Part shown: positions 1 through 9,226 of the stretch, in pieces | Layout: each line of letters opens with the position of its first letter | Position numbering within the stretch: position 1 is the first letter of the stretch | The notes under the pieces: model-generated | Seen by the model: only the letters and a program-made list of their open reading frames with translations | The model's database searches: none | What the model was told of the DNA's origin: nothing | Translations under genes and position numbers: made by a program | NCBI RefSeq assembly: GCF_013423485.1 | Contig: NZ_JABFFR010000015.1 | Coordinates: 1-64,000, forward strand | DNA: 64,000 nt | Source of the DNA: Azospirillum oleiclasticum | GTDB taxonomy: Bacteria; Pseudomonadota; Alphaproteobacteria; Azospirillales; Azospirillaceae | Direction: 5' to 3'

Positions 1-1529
1 CCGGCCGGGAACAGCGCCTCGACAACGTCCCAGCACAGCAGCAGGACCCCATCCTCCTCGTAGACTTGATGGTCCAGCCACACCTGCGGGGTCTGGGAGA
101 TCATGTAGCCCACCCGGCCGAGGACGGCGCGGCACTCCGGCCCAGCCAGCGGTGTTCCCAGGTTGCAGGCGAAGACCACCGGCGCCCCGGAGCCGGTCCA
201 GTCCGGCCGACGCGCCAGATCGCGCAGCACCTGGACGCCGGAATAGCCGGCGTGGGCCACGTCGGCGTGGAACCGGCGCTGCAGGGCGAGGGCGTCCTCC
301 AGGAAACCGCCGGCTCCGGGCGTGTCTACGCGCAGCAGAAGCAGGCCGGTGAAATCGGCAACCACATTCGCCAACCCCGGCGTGGCGAGGTCGCGGTCGA
401 ACAGCGGCACGTTGAGCAGGAACCGCGCGTCGGTGCTCCAGCGGGCGAGGATCGCGGCGAAGGCGGCGGCCAGGGTCATCGCCGGCGTGACGCCGTGCGT
501 CGCGGCGGTCTCCCTCAACCGCGCCCAGCGATCCGCCGGCAGCCGGTGGGTCCGCCGGTGGAACACCGGGCACCGCACCTCCTCCGGACGCCGCGCCAGG
601 GGCAGAGCCGGCCCGCTGGCCGCATCATCCAGCGCCGCCTGCCAGTAGGCGAAATCCCGCTGCCGCCGCCCGGCCAGCCGTTCGGCGTGTTGCGCCAGGT
701 GGGCGGCGAAACTCCACTCCACCGGCAGGGCGGGCAGGGGCGCACCCTCATGGGCGAGGGCGAGGTCACGCAGAAGGACGCTCAGGCTGTGCACGTCGGC
801 GACCAGCAGGTCGATGTCGACATGGACCCGCGTCGCCCCGCCGGGGAGCAGGCTGAGTTCGAGCCCCGCCACCTGTCCCCGGCCAACGTCCAGCCGGCGG
901 TGGCTCAACCGGTCGCGGACGTCGAGAAGCGCCACCGCGACATCCACCTCAGGCAGGTTGCGCAGGTCGTGCACAGCCAGGGAGAACGCCGCCCCTTCGG
1001 GCATGACCCGCTGTCGGCCATCCTCGTCGAAACGGGCACGGAGCATGCCGTGCCGGGCCACCAACCGCCTCCAGGCGGTCTCCAGGCGTCCCGGATCCAC
1101 ACCGCGCCCATCCAGCTCCAGATAGGCGTGGCAACCAACCCCACCCAGTGGTTGATCGTCCCGGCGCCCTACCCAGTAGGCGTGCTGGACATCGGTCAGG
1201 GCGAACGGCGCGTCGTCCCCAACGGCAGCCTGCACCGCCGCCGATGGGGTGTCGGCGTTCGCCTCTCCCGCCAGCAACGCGCTCCACCGCTCCAGGGTCG
1301 GGTTCTCGACCAGATCGGCAAAGGTGACCGACGCCCCCAGCCGGCGCCAGCGCCCGACCAGCTGCATGATCTGGAGGGAATCGAGCCCGCGCTCCAGAAG
1401 GTTGTCGGCATCCCCGAGGAGCCGGCCCGGATCGGGCAGGAGGGGGACGATCTGCTGCCGCAGGGCGGCACGGTCCAGCCCGGACCCGGCCTCGTCCGGC
1501 GCGGCCATCATCGTGGTCAAGGTGGTCAT
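1..1529 (-). CDS. Siderophore NRPS, carrier protein plus heterocyclization domain (3' end outside window)
   Basis: The frame is open from the ATG at 1529 to the window edge, so about 509 N-terminal residues are visible. Residues ~15-80 are a peptidyl/aryl carrier protein with the phosphopantetheine site GLDSL (Ser51). A condensation-superfamily domain follows; near residue 240 it shows DLLVADVHS, the DxxxxDxxS signature of heterocyclization (Cy) domains instead of HHxxxDG. A carrier followed by Cy is the N-terminal order of PchE and HMWP2, which hold salicylate on the first carrier and form a thiazoline ring from Cys. The ATG overlaps the upstream stop (ATGA), so translation is probably coupled to the salicylate-forming fusion enzyme. 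The amino acid activated is not visible because the adenylation domain lies beyond the edge. Thiazoline rather than oxazoline chemistry is inference. Confidence 0.85.
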   Translation of the reverse strand, partial: MTTLTTMMAAPDEAGSGLDRAALRQQIVPLLPDPGRLLGDADNLLERGLDSLQIMQLVGRWRRLGASVTFADLVENPTLERWSALLAGEANADTPSAAVQAAVGDDAPFALTDVQHAYWVGRRDDQPLGGVGCHAYLELDGRGVDPGRLETAWRRLVARHGMLRARFDEDGRQRVMPEGAAFSLAVHDLRNLPEVDVAVALLDVRDRLSHRRLDVGRGQVAGLELSLLPGGATRVHVDIDLLVADVHSLSVLLRDLALAHEGAPLPALPVEWSFAAHLAQHAERLAGRRQRDFAYWQAALDDAASGPALPLARRPEEVRCPVFHRRTHRLPADRWARLRETAATHGVTPAMTLAAAFAAILARWSTDARFLLNVPLFDRDLATPGLANVVADFTGLLLLRVDTPGAGGFLEDALALQRRFHADVAHAGYSGVQVLRDLARRPDWTGSGAPVVFACNLGTPLAGPECRAVLGRVGYMISQTPQVWLDHQVYEEDGVLLLCWDVVEALFPA

Positions 1530-4500
1530 TCCCGCTCTCCCGCCGAATGGACAGCCGCAACCGGGTCCGGCGCGGCCACCAAGCCCCGCGCCACGCCACT
1601 CAGCTTCTCGCAGGTCTCCCGCAGCTCCCGTTCGGGGGTGGACAGGGCGACGACGCCCGCACCGGCCTGCAGCCAGCTCCCACCGCGGTCCTGGAAGACG
1701 GAACGGAGCACCAGGGCCGCGTCCAGGCTCCCGTCATCGTCGGCCAGCAGCACGCACCCGGCATAGAGGCCGCGCGGCCCCTCCTCCAACCGGCCGATCG
1801 CCTCGACCGCTTCGCGTTTCGGGATACCCGAGGCGGTGACGGCGGGGAACAGGGTCTGGAAGGCGTGCCACCGGTCCCGCGTCCCGCCCAGCCGCCCGGT
1901 GAGGCGCGAGGCGAGATGCTGGACGGCGCCGCGCCGCCGCACCTCCATGAATTCGACGACCGCCACGCTTCCCGGCGCACACACGCTGGCCAGCTCCTCG
2001 AAGGCCAGACGCACGGAAACGGCGTGCTCGGCCACCTCCTTCGGATCGGCATGGAGTTCCCGGGCCCGTGCCGCGTTCCCGGTCTCGTCGGCGTCCAGCG
2101 CCCGCGTCCCCGCCAGCGGCTGCGTGGACACCGATCCCCCGGCATCCACCTCCACCACGGTCTCCGGGCTGAAGCCGGCCGCCTGGAACTCGGGCCCGAT
2201 CAGCAGGAAGGAGCGGACCGGCTGGTTGATCTCCCGTCCGGCCAGGTAGCTCGCGGCGATGTCGAGCCGGCGGCCAAGGGGGACCCGGCGCGACAGGATC
2301 ACCTTCGTGTAATGGCCGGCCGCGATCTCCGAGAGCGCGGCGGCCACCCGCGCGGTGTAGGGGCCGGCATCCTCGGTCTCGACCGCCGACACCTCCAGCC
2401 GGCAGGCATGACGGCGCGCCGCCATGCCGTTCCCCTCCTCCATCACGCGACGGCATGCGTCGTCGAACGCCGCGCGGACCCGCCGGAGGTCGCCCTCCTC
2501 CACCGCGCGCAGAACCGCCGTCCCCTCGCGCAACCGGCATTCCATCCTGGGAATGAAGAGTCGCAGCGGAACCTCACCGTCCGTGCCGCCGGTTGTATCC
2601 AGGCCCTGGAAGCGGCGCGCCAGTTCGAAAGTCGCCGTGCCGTACGCCCGCCAACCCCGCCACGGCAGCGCCGGCAGCGCCGCCTCGACCCCGTCCATCC
2701 CCGCCGCTGCCGGCCAGTCACGCTCACTCCCGTCGACCAGCAGCCGCACCGAGCCATCCTCGATCCGCAGCTCTGCCAGGGTTCCGAGGCCGACGCTCCA
2801 TTCGCCGTTCCGCTCGTAGACCATCGCGCGCTCCTCCAGACCACTCTCCGCCAGGAGGGCGGCCAGGGGGAGCGGCGGAACGGCAAGCGGAATCGTCTCC
2901 TCGCGGAAGGCGGACGCTCCGGCGACCCGGGGCCCGGATGGATCGGCGAGGCGCTTCTTGTCGATCTTGCCCACGGCCGTCAGCGGCCAGGAGGACACGA
3001 ATCCCAGTTCGTCGGGCAGCTGATGACGGGCGAGCCCCCGATCCCGCAGGAAGGCGTGCAGGTCCGCGAGTTCCGGCCGGGAACCGCCGGCGATCAGCAC
3101 GGCGCGGCTGCGCTCCCCCAGGATCGGATCGGGAACGCCGAGAAGGACGGCGTCATCGACAGCCGGGTGAGCCCTCAGATGCTCCTCGATCTCCGCGACC
3201 GCGATCTTCTCGCCCGCTCGGTTGATCTGCTCCTTGATCCGCCCTTCGACGACAAGGTTGCCGTCGGCACGCCGCCGCACCAGGTCGCCGGACCGGTAGA
3301 AGCCGTCGGACGTGAAGGCGGTGCGGTTGTGGCGCTCCGCCCGGTAGTAGCCGCGGATGGTGTAGGGGCCCCGCGTCAACAGTTCGCCCGGCTCCCCCGG
3401 CGGAACATCCCGACCGGCCGCATCGACAATGCGCACCTCGTCGTCTGGCGAGAGCGGACGGCCTTGGGTGTTGATCACCACCTCTTCCGAATCGTCGAGG
3501 CGCGTGTAGCACAGCAGCCCCTCGGCCATGCCGAGCACCTGCTGAACCCGGCAGCCGAGGGCCGGCCCGATGCGCCGGGCCATGTCCGGCATCAGCCGGG
3601 CACCGCCAACCTGGAGCAGCTGGAGGCTGGAGAGATCGGTGGTGTCCCACTCGCGCTGCCGCAGCCACAGATCCACGAGGGCCGGCACCAGCGCGGTGAA
3701 CGTCACCTTCTCCCGGGCGATCAGCGGAAAGGTCTCGTCACCCCCGGGCGTCCGCGCCATGACCACCCGGCCACCCCGCAACAGGGTACCGAGGATGCCG
3801 GGGCAGGCGAAGGTGAAGTTGTGCGCCGCCGGCAAGGCGGCGAGGTACACGCTCTCCGCTGACAGGCCGCACAGGGCGGCCGATGCCCGGGCGTTGTAGG
3901 CATAGTCCGCGTGCGTGCGCGGGATCAGCTTGGGCGTGCCCGTGGTCCCGCCGGACAGGAGCAGGCAGGCGATGTCCCCAGGCCGCGGCCCGGTGTTGCG
4001 GAGGGGCGGATCGTCCAGATCCTCAAGCCGGTGGTGCGGGCCAGCTTCGCCATCGACGACGACGTGGCGCAGGCTCCCGTGCCGCTTGGCGAGTTCCTCA
4101 GCCATGGGCCGGTAGTCGAACCCGAGAAAGCGATCCTGGACGACGAACGCCACGGGCTCCGCCAACTTGCACAACCCGTCGAGGTCATTGATCCGCTGCG
4201 CCGGCATCACCAGGATCGGCATGGCGCCCAGCCGGAACAGCGCGAAACAGGTGACGACGAAGGTCGCGGTGTTCGGCAGCTGCACCAGAACCCGGTCCCC
4301 CGGCCCCACCCCCAAGGCGTGCAGGCCGCTGGCCATGCGGTCGACCCGACCGTCGAGCGCCGCGTAGCTTGTCGGGCCCCGGTGATCGACGATCGCGCAC
4401 CGGTCTCCGTGGACCGCGGCCCAGCGGCGCGGAAGCTCGCCAAGGGTTTCCCGCCCCCAGTAGCCCTGGCGCTCATAGCGTTCAACGAGGTCCGCGGGCC

Positions 4501-4609
4501 ACGGAACAACATCCGCGCCCCACCCGACTTGCGCGGCCCGAGGCGGATCGCGGCGGGCAGCCGTGCCACCGGGGAACACGCTTGGGTCGGCCGTCTTGGC
4601 TGTCTCCAC
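1526..4609 (-). CDS. Fused salicyl-AMP ligase and salicylate synthase
   Basis: A protein of about 1027 residues carries two siderophore starter enzymes. Residues ~30-560 are an aryl-acid adenylating enzyme (EntE/DhbE/PchD type) with the nucleotide-binding loop SGGTTGTPK near 219-227 and the C-terminal catalytic Lys in GKIDKK near 548. The substrate-pocket segment AHNFTFACPG keeps the hydroxyl-binding Asn and has Cys where DhbE has Ser240, the change reported for salicylate-activating PchD and YbtE. Residues ~575-1027 are a chorismate-utilising MbtI/Irp9-like salicylate synthase: KVILSRR near 769, AVQHLASRL, TASGIPK near 926-932 and GPRGLYAG. The GTG at 4609 was chosen because AAGGAG (4617-4622) sits correctly before it; an ATG at 4792 would add 61 Arg-rich residues without family similarity. 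These activities are normally separate proteins. It probably converts chorismate to salicyl-AMP for the carrier of the next gene. Confidence 0.88.
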   Translation of the reverse strand: METAKTADPSVFPGGTAARRDPPRAAQVGWGADVVPWPADLVERYERQGYWGRETLGELPRRWAAVHGDRCAIVDHRGPTSYAALDGRVDRMASGLHALGVGPGDRVLVQLPNTATFVVTCFALFRLGAMPILVMPAQRINDLDGLCKLAEPVAFVVQDRFLGFDYRPMAEELAKRHGSLRHVVVDGEAGPHHRLEDLDDPPLRNTGPRPGDIACLLLSGGTTGTPKLIPRTHADYAYNARASAALCGLSAESVYLAALPAAHNFTFACPGILGTLLRGGRVVMARTPGGDETFPLIAREKVTFTALVPALVDLWLRQREWDTTDLSSLQLLQVGGARLMPDMARRIGPALGCRVQQVLGMAEGLLCYTRLDDSEEVVINTQGRPLSPDDEVRIVDAAGRDVPPGEPGELLTRGPYTIRGYYRAERHNRTAFTSDGFYRSGDLVRRRADGNLVVEGRIKEQINRAGEKIAVAEIEEHLRAHPAVDDAVLLGVPDPILGERSRAVLIAGGSRPELADLHAFLRDRGLARHQLPDELGFVSSWPLTAVGKIDKKRLADPSGPRVAGASAFREETIPLAVPPLPLAALLAESGLEERAMVYERNGEWSVGLGTLAELRIEDGSVRLLVDGSERDWPAAAGMDGVEAALPALPWRGWRAYGTATFELARRFQGLDTTGGTDGEVPLRLFIPRMECRLREGTAVLRAVEEGDLRRVRAAFDDACRRVMEEGNGMAARRHACRLEVSAVETEDAGPYTARVAAALSEIAAGHYTKVILSRRVPLGRRLDIAASYLAGREINQPVRSFLLIGPEFQAAGFSPETVVEVDAGGSVSTQPLAGTRALDADETGNAARARELHADPKEVAEHAVSVRLAFEELASVCAPGSVAVVEFMEVRRRGAVQHLASRLTGRLGGTRDRWHAFQTLFPAVTASGIPKREAVEAIGRLEEGPRGLYAGCVLLADDDGSLDAALVLRSVFQDRGGSWLQAGAGVVALSTPERELRETCEKLSGVARGLVAAPDPVAAVHSAGERE

Positions 4610-4882
4610 TGGTCCTCTCCTTATCGGAAACGGGTAGGTCCGCCGCCTCGGGATGGCCGTCGATCGGGCACGATGGCTCCCGCACCGATCCCGTGATCCA
4701 CGCGGTGACGGCCACGTGCCGTCGCCCGGCACGTCTTGGTGGACGACGATAGTCGGTCGGCGTGTCCGTCTCTCCCCAGCTCGGATACGCAAATGCCCTC
4801 ACCGGGACTTTATCGGCGCGCTCCCTACGGCCGTTGCGAGGCTGGCCGCGCCGCAGGGGCCGAGGCCGGCTCGGGCGTTAGT

Positions 4883-4897
4883 TGCGAACGAGTTGCA
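4883..4897. promoter_or_regulatory. Candidate Fur-type operator between the siderophore operon and the sigma factor
   Basis: The 399-base divergent gap (4610-5008) contains TGCGAACGAGTTGCA, an imperfect dyad (TGCnA-N5-TnGCA). It resembles alphaproteobacterial and betaproteobacterial Fur sites in its TGC..GCA ends. Iron control of both transcripts is expected for FecI-type sigma factors and phenolate siderophores. The match is weak and no -35/-10 pair was assigned. The rest of the gap shows nothing else recognisable. Confidence 0.3.
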
Positions 4898-5008
4898 TTC
4901 TTGATCCTACTGGGGTACTGACGAGGCGGGGGTCCAATCGGGTTCGCGGCCGGCCGTGGACGAACGCCTGACGCCCGTCGCACCCTTGAACCTGGACGGG
5001 GCTGATGC

Positions 5009-5527
5009 ATGGCCTTCTCGGCGGACGAACCGACGATCGAGGCGCTGTACCTTCGCCACCACGACGCGCTGCGCCGGTTCCTCACGCGCATGCTGCGCAG
5101 CGAGGACGCGGCCGCGGAGGTCGCGCAGGATGCCTACCTTCGCCTCGTCCGCTTCGCTCCCCGCCGCGCCGTGGACGATCCGAAAGCCTATCTGTTCCAG
5201 GTCGCGGCCAACGCGGCGCGGGACCGCATCGCCCGTGACCGCTTGGCGGGAAGCGTGCTGGGCGACGGGGCGCTTGCCGACACGATCCCCTGCCCGCGGC
5301 CCGACGCCGAGGCGGTCGCGCTGGGCCGCGAGCGGGTGTGCATCCTGATCGAGGCGGTCAACGAACTTCCGCCTCGCTGCCGCGAGGTGTTCCTGTTGAG
5401 CCGCTTCGACGGACTTTCCAACGGCCAGATCGCGGATCGGCTTGGAATTTCCCGCAACATGGTCGAGAAGCACATCATCAAGGCGATGGTCCACTGCCGC
5501 CGCCGCCTGGACGCGGCCGGAACCTAG
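5009..5527 (+). CDS. FecI-like ECF RNA polymerase sigma factor
   Basis: The 172-residue protein has the two-domain sigma70 ECF layout. Region 2 lies at ~10-75 (LRRFLTRMLRSEDAAAEV, then AYLFQVAANAARD), and region 4 at ~110-165 (LPPRCREVFLLSRFDG, then the helix-turn-helix LSNGQIADRLGISRNMVEKH). The region-4 wording is characteristic of iron-starvation sigma factors of the FecI group. A FecR gene follows after 85 bases and a FecA-like receptor after that, the standard cell-surface signalling order. It would direct RNA polymerase to the receptor gene when ferric siderophore binds outside the cell. It is divergent from the siderophore synthesis operon, so both could be iron-controlled from one intergenic region. 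Confidence 0.92.
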   Translation: MAFSADEPTIEALYLRHHDALRRFLTRMLRSEDAAAEVAQDAYLRLVRFAPRRAVDDPKAYLFQVAANAARDRIARDRLAGSVLGDGALADTIPCPRPDAEAVALGRERVCILIEAVNELPPRCREVFLLSRFDGLSNGQIADRLGISRNMVEKHIIKAMVHCRRRLDAAGT

Positions 5528-5612
5528 GCACCGGCTGCGGTGTCAGGACCCGGCTCTCCCGGCGGTCCCGGATGTCGGGGCTTCGCACCCGTTTGGCTGA
5601 CGGCATGACATC

Positions 5613-6626
5613 ATGAGGGTTCCCAGCTCCGGTCCCGGCGAGACGGGGGGCCACCGCAACGACCTCGTCGAAGAGGCGGCCGCCTGGTTCGTCCGGATGC
5701 GATCCGATCCGGTCAGCGACGCCGACCGCCGCGCCTTCTCGGCCTGGCTCGCCCGCGATCCGGCGCACGCGGCGGCGTATGCGGAGGCCGAGGCGCTGTG
5801 GGACGAGGTCGGCGACATTCCCGATCCGCGCGTCGCTCCCGGGGCCGGCCCCGGCGCGCCGGTGTGGTTCGACCGCCGTCGGGCGCTGCGGCTCGTCGGG
5901 CGCCTGGCGGCCGGCGTGGCGGCGGTGGCGGCGGTGGCGATGGTCGGCCTGTGGTCGGCCGGAGGGTACGACCGTCTCCGCGCCGACCACGCCACCGCCG
6001 TCGGCGAGACCCGGACCGTCACCCTTCCGGACGGATCGACGGCCGATCTCAACACCGGCACGGCCATTGCCGTCGACTTCTCGCCGACGCGCCGGCGGAT
6101 CGAGCTGTTTCATGGCGAGGCGTTCTTCACCGTCGCCAAGGACGTGGATCGCCCCTTCGACGTGGTGGCGCGCGACGGGACCTCGCGCGCCGTGGGCACC
6201 GCCTTCGACGTCCGCGTGGCGGACGAGGCGGTCACCGTGTCGGTCGCCGAGGGACGGGTCAGGGTGACCACCCCCTCCGCGGTGCGGGCGGGCAACGACG
6301 GCGCGGTCCTGGGCGCGGGCGAGGCAGCACGCTACGACACGGCCGGCGGGCTTGCCGTCCATCCCGACGACACGGCGACCGCGACGGCGTGGCGCCAGGG
6401 TAGGCTCGTCTTCGCGAACCGTCCCCTGCGGGATGTGATGGTGGAACTCGACCGCCACCGCCCGGGCATCATCCTGATTCTCGATCCCGGCATTGCCCAG
6501 GCGCGGTTCACCGGGGCGTTCACCCTGCGCGACACCGACCGCGCGCTCGATGCCATCGAAGCCGCGCTTCCCGTCGACGTCATCCGGATCACACCGTACC
6601 TGACGCTGCTCCGCGCCCGCGGCTGA
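5613..6626 (+). CDS. FecR-type transmembrane sigma regulator
   Basis: A protein of 337 residues. The cytoplasmic N-terminus (~15-65) carries the DUF4880 sigma-binding region with AAAWFVRMRSD and FSAWLARDPAHAAAYAEAE. One membrane segment lies at ~90-112. The periplasmic FecR domain at ~125-235 contains TRTVTLPDGSTADLNTGT and IELFHGEAFFTVAKD. The C-terminal ~265-335 looks like a small STN-like (DUF4974) domain with RLVFANRPLRDVMVELDRH. FecR proteins bind the signalling domain of the occupied outer-membrane receptor and control, or activate, the partner sigma factor. Here the partners are the genes on either side. The ATG sits 85 bases after the sigma gene stop; cotranscription is likely. Confidence 0.9.
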   Translation: MRVPSSGPGETGGHRNDLVEEAAAWFVRMRSDPVSDADRRAFSAWLARDPAHAAAYAEAEALWDEVGDIPDPRVAPGAGPGAPVWFDRRRALRLVGRLAAGVAAVAAVAMVGLWSAGGYDRLRADHATAVGETRTVTLPDGSTADLNTGTAIAVDFSPTRRRIELFHGEAFFTVAKDVDRPFDVVARDGTSRAVGTAFDVRVADEAVTVSVAEGRVRVTTPSAVRAGNDGAVLGAGEAARYDTAGGLAVHPDDTATATAWRQGRLVFANRPLRDVMVELDRHRPGIILILDPGIAQARFTGAFTLRDTDRALDAIEAALPVDVIRITPYLTLLRARG

Positions 6627-6645
6627 CGCGGCGGGAGCCCGCTCC

Positions 6646-6669
6646 GGAAAAAATTCGCAGCCCCGCGTC
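6646..6669 (+). promoter_or_regulatory. Possible ECF (iron-starvation sigma) promoter for the receptor gene
   Basis: GGAAAA at 6646 is followed at the expected distance by CGTC near 6666-6669, resembling the GGAAAT and TC/GTC elements described for FecI-type promoters. It lies about 100 bases before the receptor ATG in the 140-base gap after fecR. Only this weak pattern supports it. Confidence 0.3.
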
Positions 6670-6766
6670 AGGAGACGCACCCCCGGCCGGTCCAACACAC
6701 CAGACGGGCGCGCCGTCGAGCGGACGCGCGCCAACCAACCGGTCCTGAGGCGAAGGGGAAGACCGC

Positions 6767-9223
6767 ATGGCGACGTGGGGCGCAGCGCGTGGGCATGGGA
6801 ACCGCAAGAATCATCACGATCGGCCTCCCCTCGCCGGCCCTGTCCTGCTGGGGGTGTCGCTGGCGGCTCTCGCCGTGTCGGAGCCGGCCGTCGCCGGGGA
6901 CGGTCGCACGCGGACGGGAGGCGCGATCCAGCTTGCCCAGGCGGATCCCTCCGCGGCGCGCCGCTTCTCCATACCGGCCGGCGACCTTCAGGGCGCGCTG
7001 CTGGCGTTCTCCCAACAGGCCGATGTCCAGCTCCTCTATCCGGCCCGGCTCACCGAGGGGTTGCGGACCCAGGGCGTCCGGGGGACCCTCGCCCCGCGGG
7101 GCGCGCTGACCACCCTGCTCGCCGGCACCGGCCTCGTCCACGAATTCACCGCCGCCGATACGGTGACGATCTCCCGTCAGCCCGACGGACAGGGCGCCGC
7201 GATGCTCGCCCCGATCACGGTGGCCGGTGCCCGCTCCTCCAGCGATCCGGGCCGGACGGAAGGCACGGGATCCTACGTGGGATCACGGTCCTCGGTCGGA
7301 TCGAAGATCCCGAGCACCCTGCGCGAGACACCGCAGTCGGTCAGCGTGATCACCCGGCGCCGAATGGACGACCAGGGGGTCACGACCGTCGACGAAGCGT
7401 TGCGGACGGTGCCCAGCATCGTGGTCACGCCCGCGTCCAACGGCTTCAATCCGGGCTTCCAGTCGCGTGGATTCGATGTCGGAGGGCAACTGGACGGTAT
7501 CCCGATCGTCGACATGAACAGCATCGCCCAGTTCGATACCGCGATGTACGACCGCATCGAGGTGCTCCGCGGCCCGGCCGGCCTGTTCCAGGGCCAGGGG
7601 CAGCCCGGCGGCGCCATCAACATGGTGCGCAAGCGGCCGACCGGTGAGTTCCATGTGTCCGGGACGGCATCCTACGGCTCGTGGGACAACCATCGCGGAG
7701 AGGTCGACATCGGCGGCCCTGCGACAGAGTCCGGCCGGATCCGCTACCGCTTCGCAGCGGTCGGCCAGGACCGCGATTTCTTCTACGACGTCATGCACCA
7801 GAAGAAGCGGTTCGCCTTTGGCGCCGTCGAGATGGACATCACGGAACGTACCATCCTCACCCTCTCCGGCGCCTACCAGGACATCGACGGCAACGCGAGC
7901 TGGGGACAGCCCCGGTACACGAACGGCGCGTTCCTCGCCGACCGGTCGACCTATGTCGGCGCCGACTGGTCGCACGCCAGGGCGGCCAACCAGGAAGCCT
8001 ACGCGGAACTGACCCATGCCTTCGACAACGGCTGGCGGGCCGAGGGCAGCCTGCGTTTCCTGCACTCCATCTGGGAACAGAAGATCGCGGCGTCGTTCGG
8101 CCCAGGGGTGGATCCCGCAACCGACACGCAAGCCTTCGTCGCGTACGAGAACCCCAGCAAGAACAACCGTTGGACGGGCGACGTCCACCTCTCCGGCCCG
8201 GTCGAGCTGTTCGGCCGGACCCACACGCTGCTGGTCGGGGCGAACGGCAGCCGCTATTCGTCTTATGACGCCTGGAGCGGCTTCGCGAATCTTGGCACCT
8301 TCAGCATCTTCGACCGCGCGATTCCCGAGCCGACCCTCAGCCTGACACCCCTGGCGGACAACAGGACCGAAGAATTCGGCTACTACGGGCAAGCCCGCAT
8401 CAAGGTGCTCGACCCGTTGACCGTCGTCGTCGGCGGACGGCTGAGCACCTACGAGGCGTTCTCCCGCCCGGTCGGCGGCGGTTGGAGCCGCACGCAGGAG
8501 GAGCGCAACGTCGTCACGCCATACGCCGGACTGATCTACGACGTGACGGACACGCTGTCGGTCTACGCCAGCTACACCGACGTCTTCCGGCCGCAGACCA
8601 ACCAATCGCCCTCCGGCGACTTCCTGGAGCCGATCGTCGGCACCCAGTACGAGACCGGTGTGAAGGCCGAATTCCTCGACGGCGGACTGACGGCGCAGGC
8701 GGCCCTGTTCCGCATCCAGGACCAGAACCGCGCCCAGCTCATCCCCGGTTGCGGCGGATCGCTGTGCTACGAGGCGGCGGGCGAGGTGCGCAGCCAGGGT
8801 GTCGACCTGGAACTGGCGGGCAGCCCCGCACCGGGATGGAACCTGTTCGCCGGCTATGTCTACACGCTCGCCAGCTATGAGAACGGCCCCAATGCCGGAA
8901 CACGGTTCGCAACGATGACGCCGCGCCACAGCGCGCGCGTCTGGGTGAACTACAACTTCGCCGATGGCTCGCCGCTGGTCGGGCTGTCGTTGGGCGGCGG
9001 GATCAAGGCGCAGACCCGGACGTCCGACGGAGCCGCCCACCAGGGCGCCTACACGGTCGCCAGCCTGTCGGCGGGGTACAAGCTCACCGAGGCGGTCAGC
9101 GCCTCGCTGTCGGTGAACAACCTGTTCGACACGACCTATTACGAGACGTTCAGCGCCACCGGCTTCTTCAATTGGCCGGGAGAACCGCGCAACGTCGTGC
9201 TCCGGCTGAAGGCTTCGTACTGA
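6767..9223 (+). CDS. TonB-dependent ferric siderophore receptor with signalling domain (FecA/FpvA type)
   Basis: The 818-residue outer-membrane receptor begins with a signal peptide after an extended basic N-terminus (hydrophobic core GPVLLGVSLAALAV, probable cleavage after AVAG). The mature N-terminus carries an STN signalling domain at ~65-120 (FSIPAGDLQGALLAFSQQ). A plug domain follows (~165-280; TPQSVSVITRRRMDD, DRIEVLRGPAGLFQGQG, GGAINMVRKRP). The 22-strand barrel runs to a C-terminal aromatic residue (VLRLKASY). The STN domain shows that it can signal to FecR and the sigma factor just upstream. The neighbouring salicylate-type NRPS suggests the ligand is that siderophore in its ferric form. 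The ATG at 6767 has GAAGGGG before it; ATGs further in would cut the signal peptide. Confidence 0.92.
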   Translation: MATWGAARGHGNRKNHHDRPPLAGPVLLGVSLAALAVSEPAVAGDGRTRTGGAIQLAQADPSAARRFSIPAGDLQGALLAFSQQADVQLLYPARLTEGLRTQGVRGTLAPRGALTTLLAGTGLVHEFTAADTVTISRQPDGQGAAMLAPITVAGARSSSDPGRTEGTGSYVGSRSSVGSKIPSTLRETPQSVSVITRRRMDDQGVTTVDEALRTVPSIVVTPASNGFNPGFQSRGFDVGGQLDGIPIVDMNSIAQFDTAMYDRIEVLRGPAGLFQGQGQPGGAINMVRKRPTGEFHVSGTASYGSWDNHRGEVDIGGPATESGRIRYRFAAVGQDRDFFYDVMHQKKRFAFGAVEMDITERTILTLSGAYQDIDGNASWGQPRYTNGAFLADRSTYVGADWSHARAANQEAYAELTHAFDNGWRAEGSLRFLHSIWEQKIAASFGPGVDPATDTQAFVAYENPSKNNRWTGDVHLSGPVELFGRTHTLLVGANGSRYSSYDAWSGFANLGTFSIFDRAIPEPTLSLTPLADNRTEEFGYYGQARIKVLDPLTVVVGGRLSTYEAFSRPVGGGWSRTQEERNVVTPYAGLIYDVTDTLSVYASYTDVFRPQTNQSPSGDFLEPIVGTQYETGVKAEFLDGGLTAQAALFRIQDQNRAQLIPGCGGSLCYEAAGEVRSQGVDLELAGSPAPGWNLFAGYVYTLASYENGPNAGTRFATMTPRHSARVWVNYNFADGSPLVGLSLGGGIKAQTRTSDGAAHQGAYTVASLSAGYKLTEAVSASLSVNNLFDTTYYETFSATGFFNWPGEPRNVVLRLKASY

Positions 9224-9226
9224 ACC

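Noticed and set aside
66..1766. Forward reading frame of 566 codons over the NRPS region
   Set aside because: It is antisense to the carrier and heterocyclization domains, which show real motifs on the other strand; its composition (Gln/Arg/Pro-rich, no domain) is typical of shadows in G+C-rich DNA.
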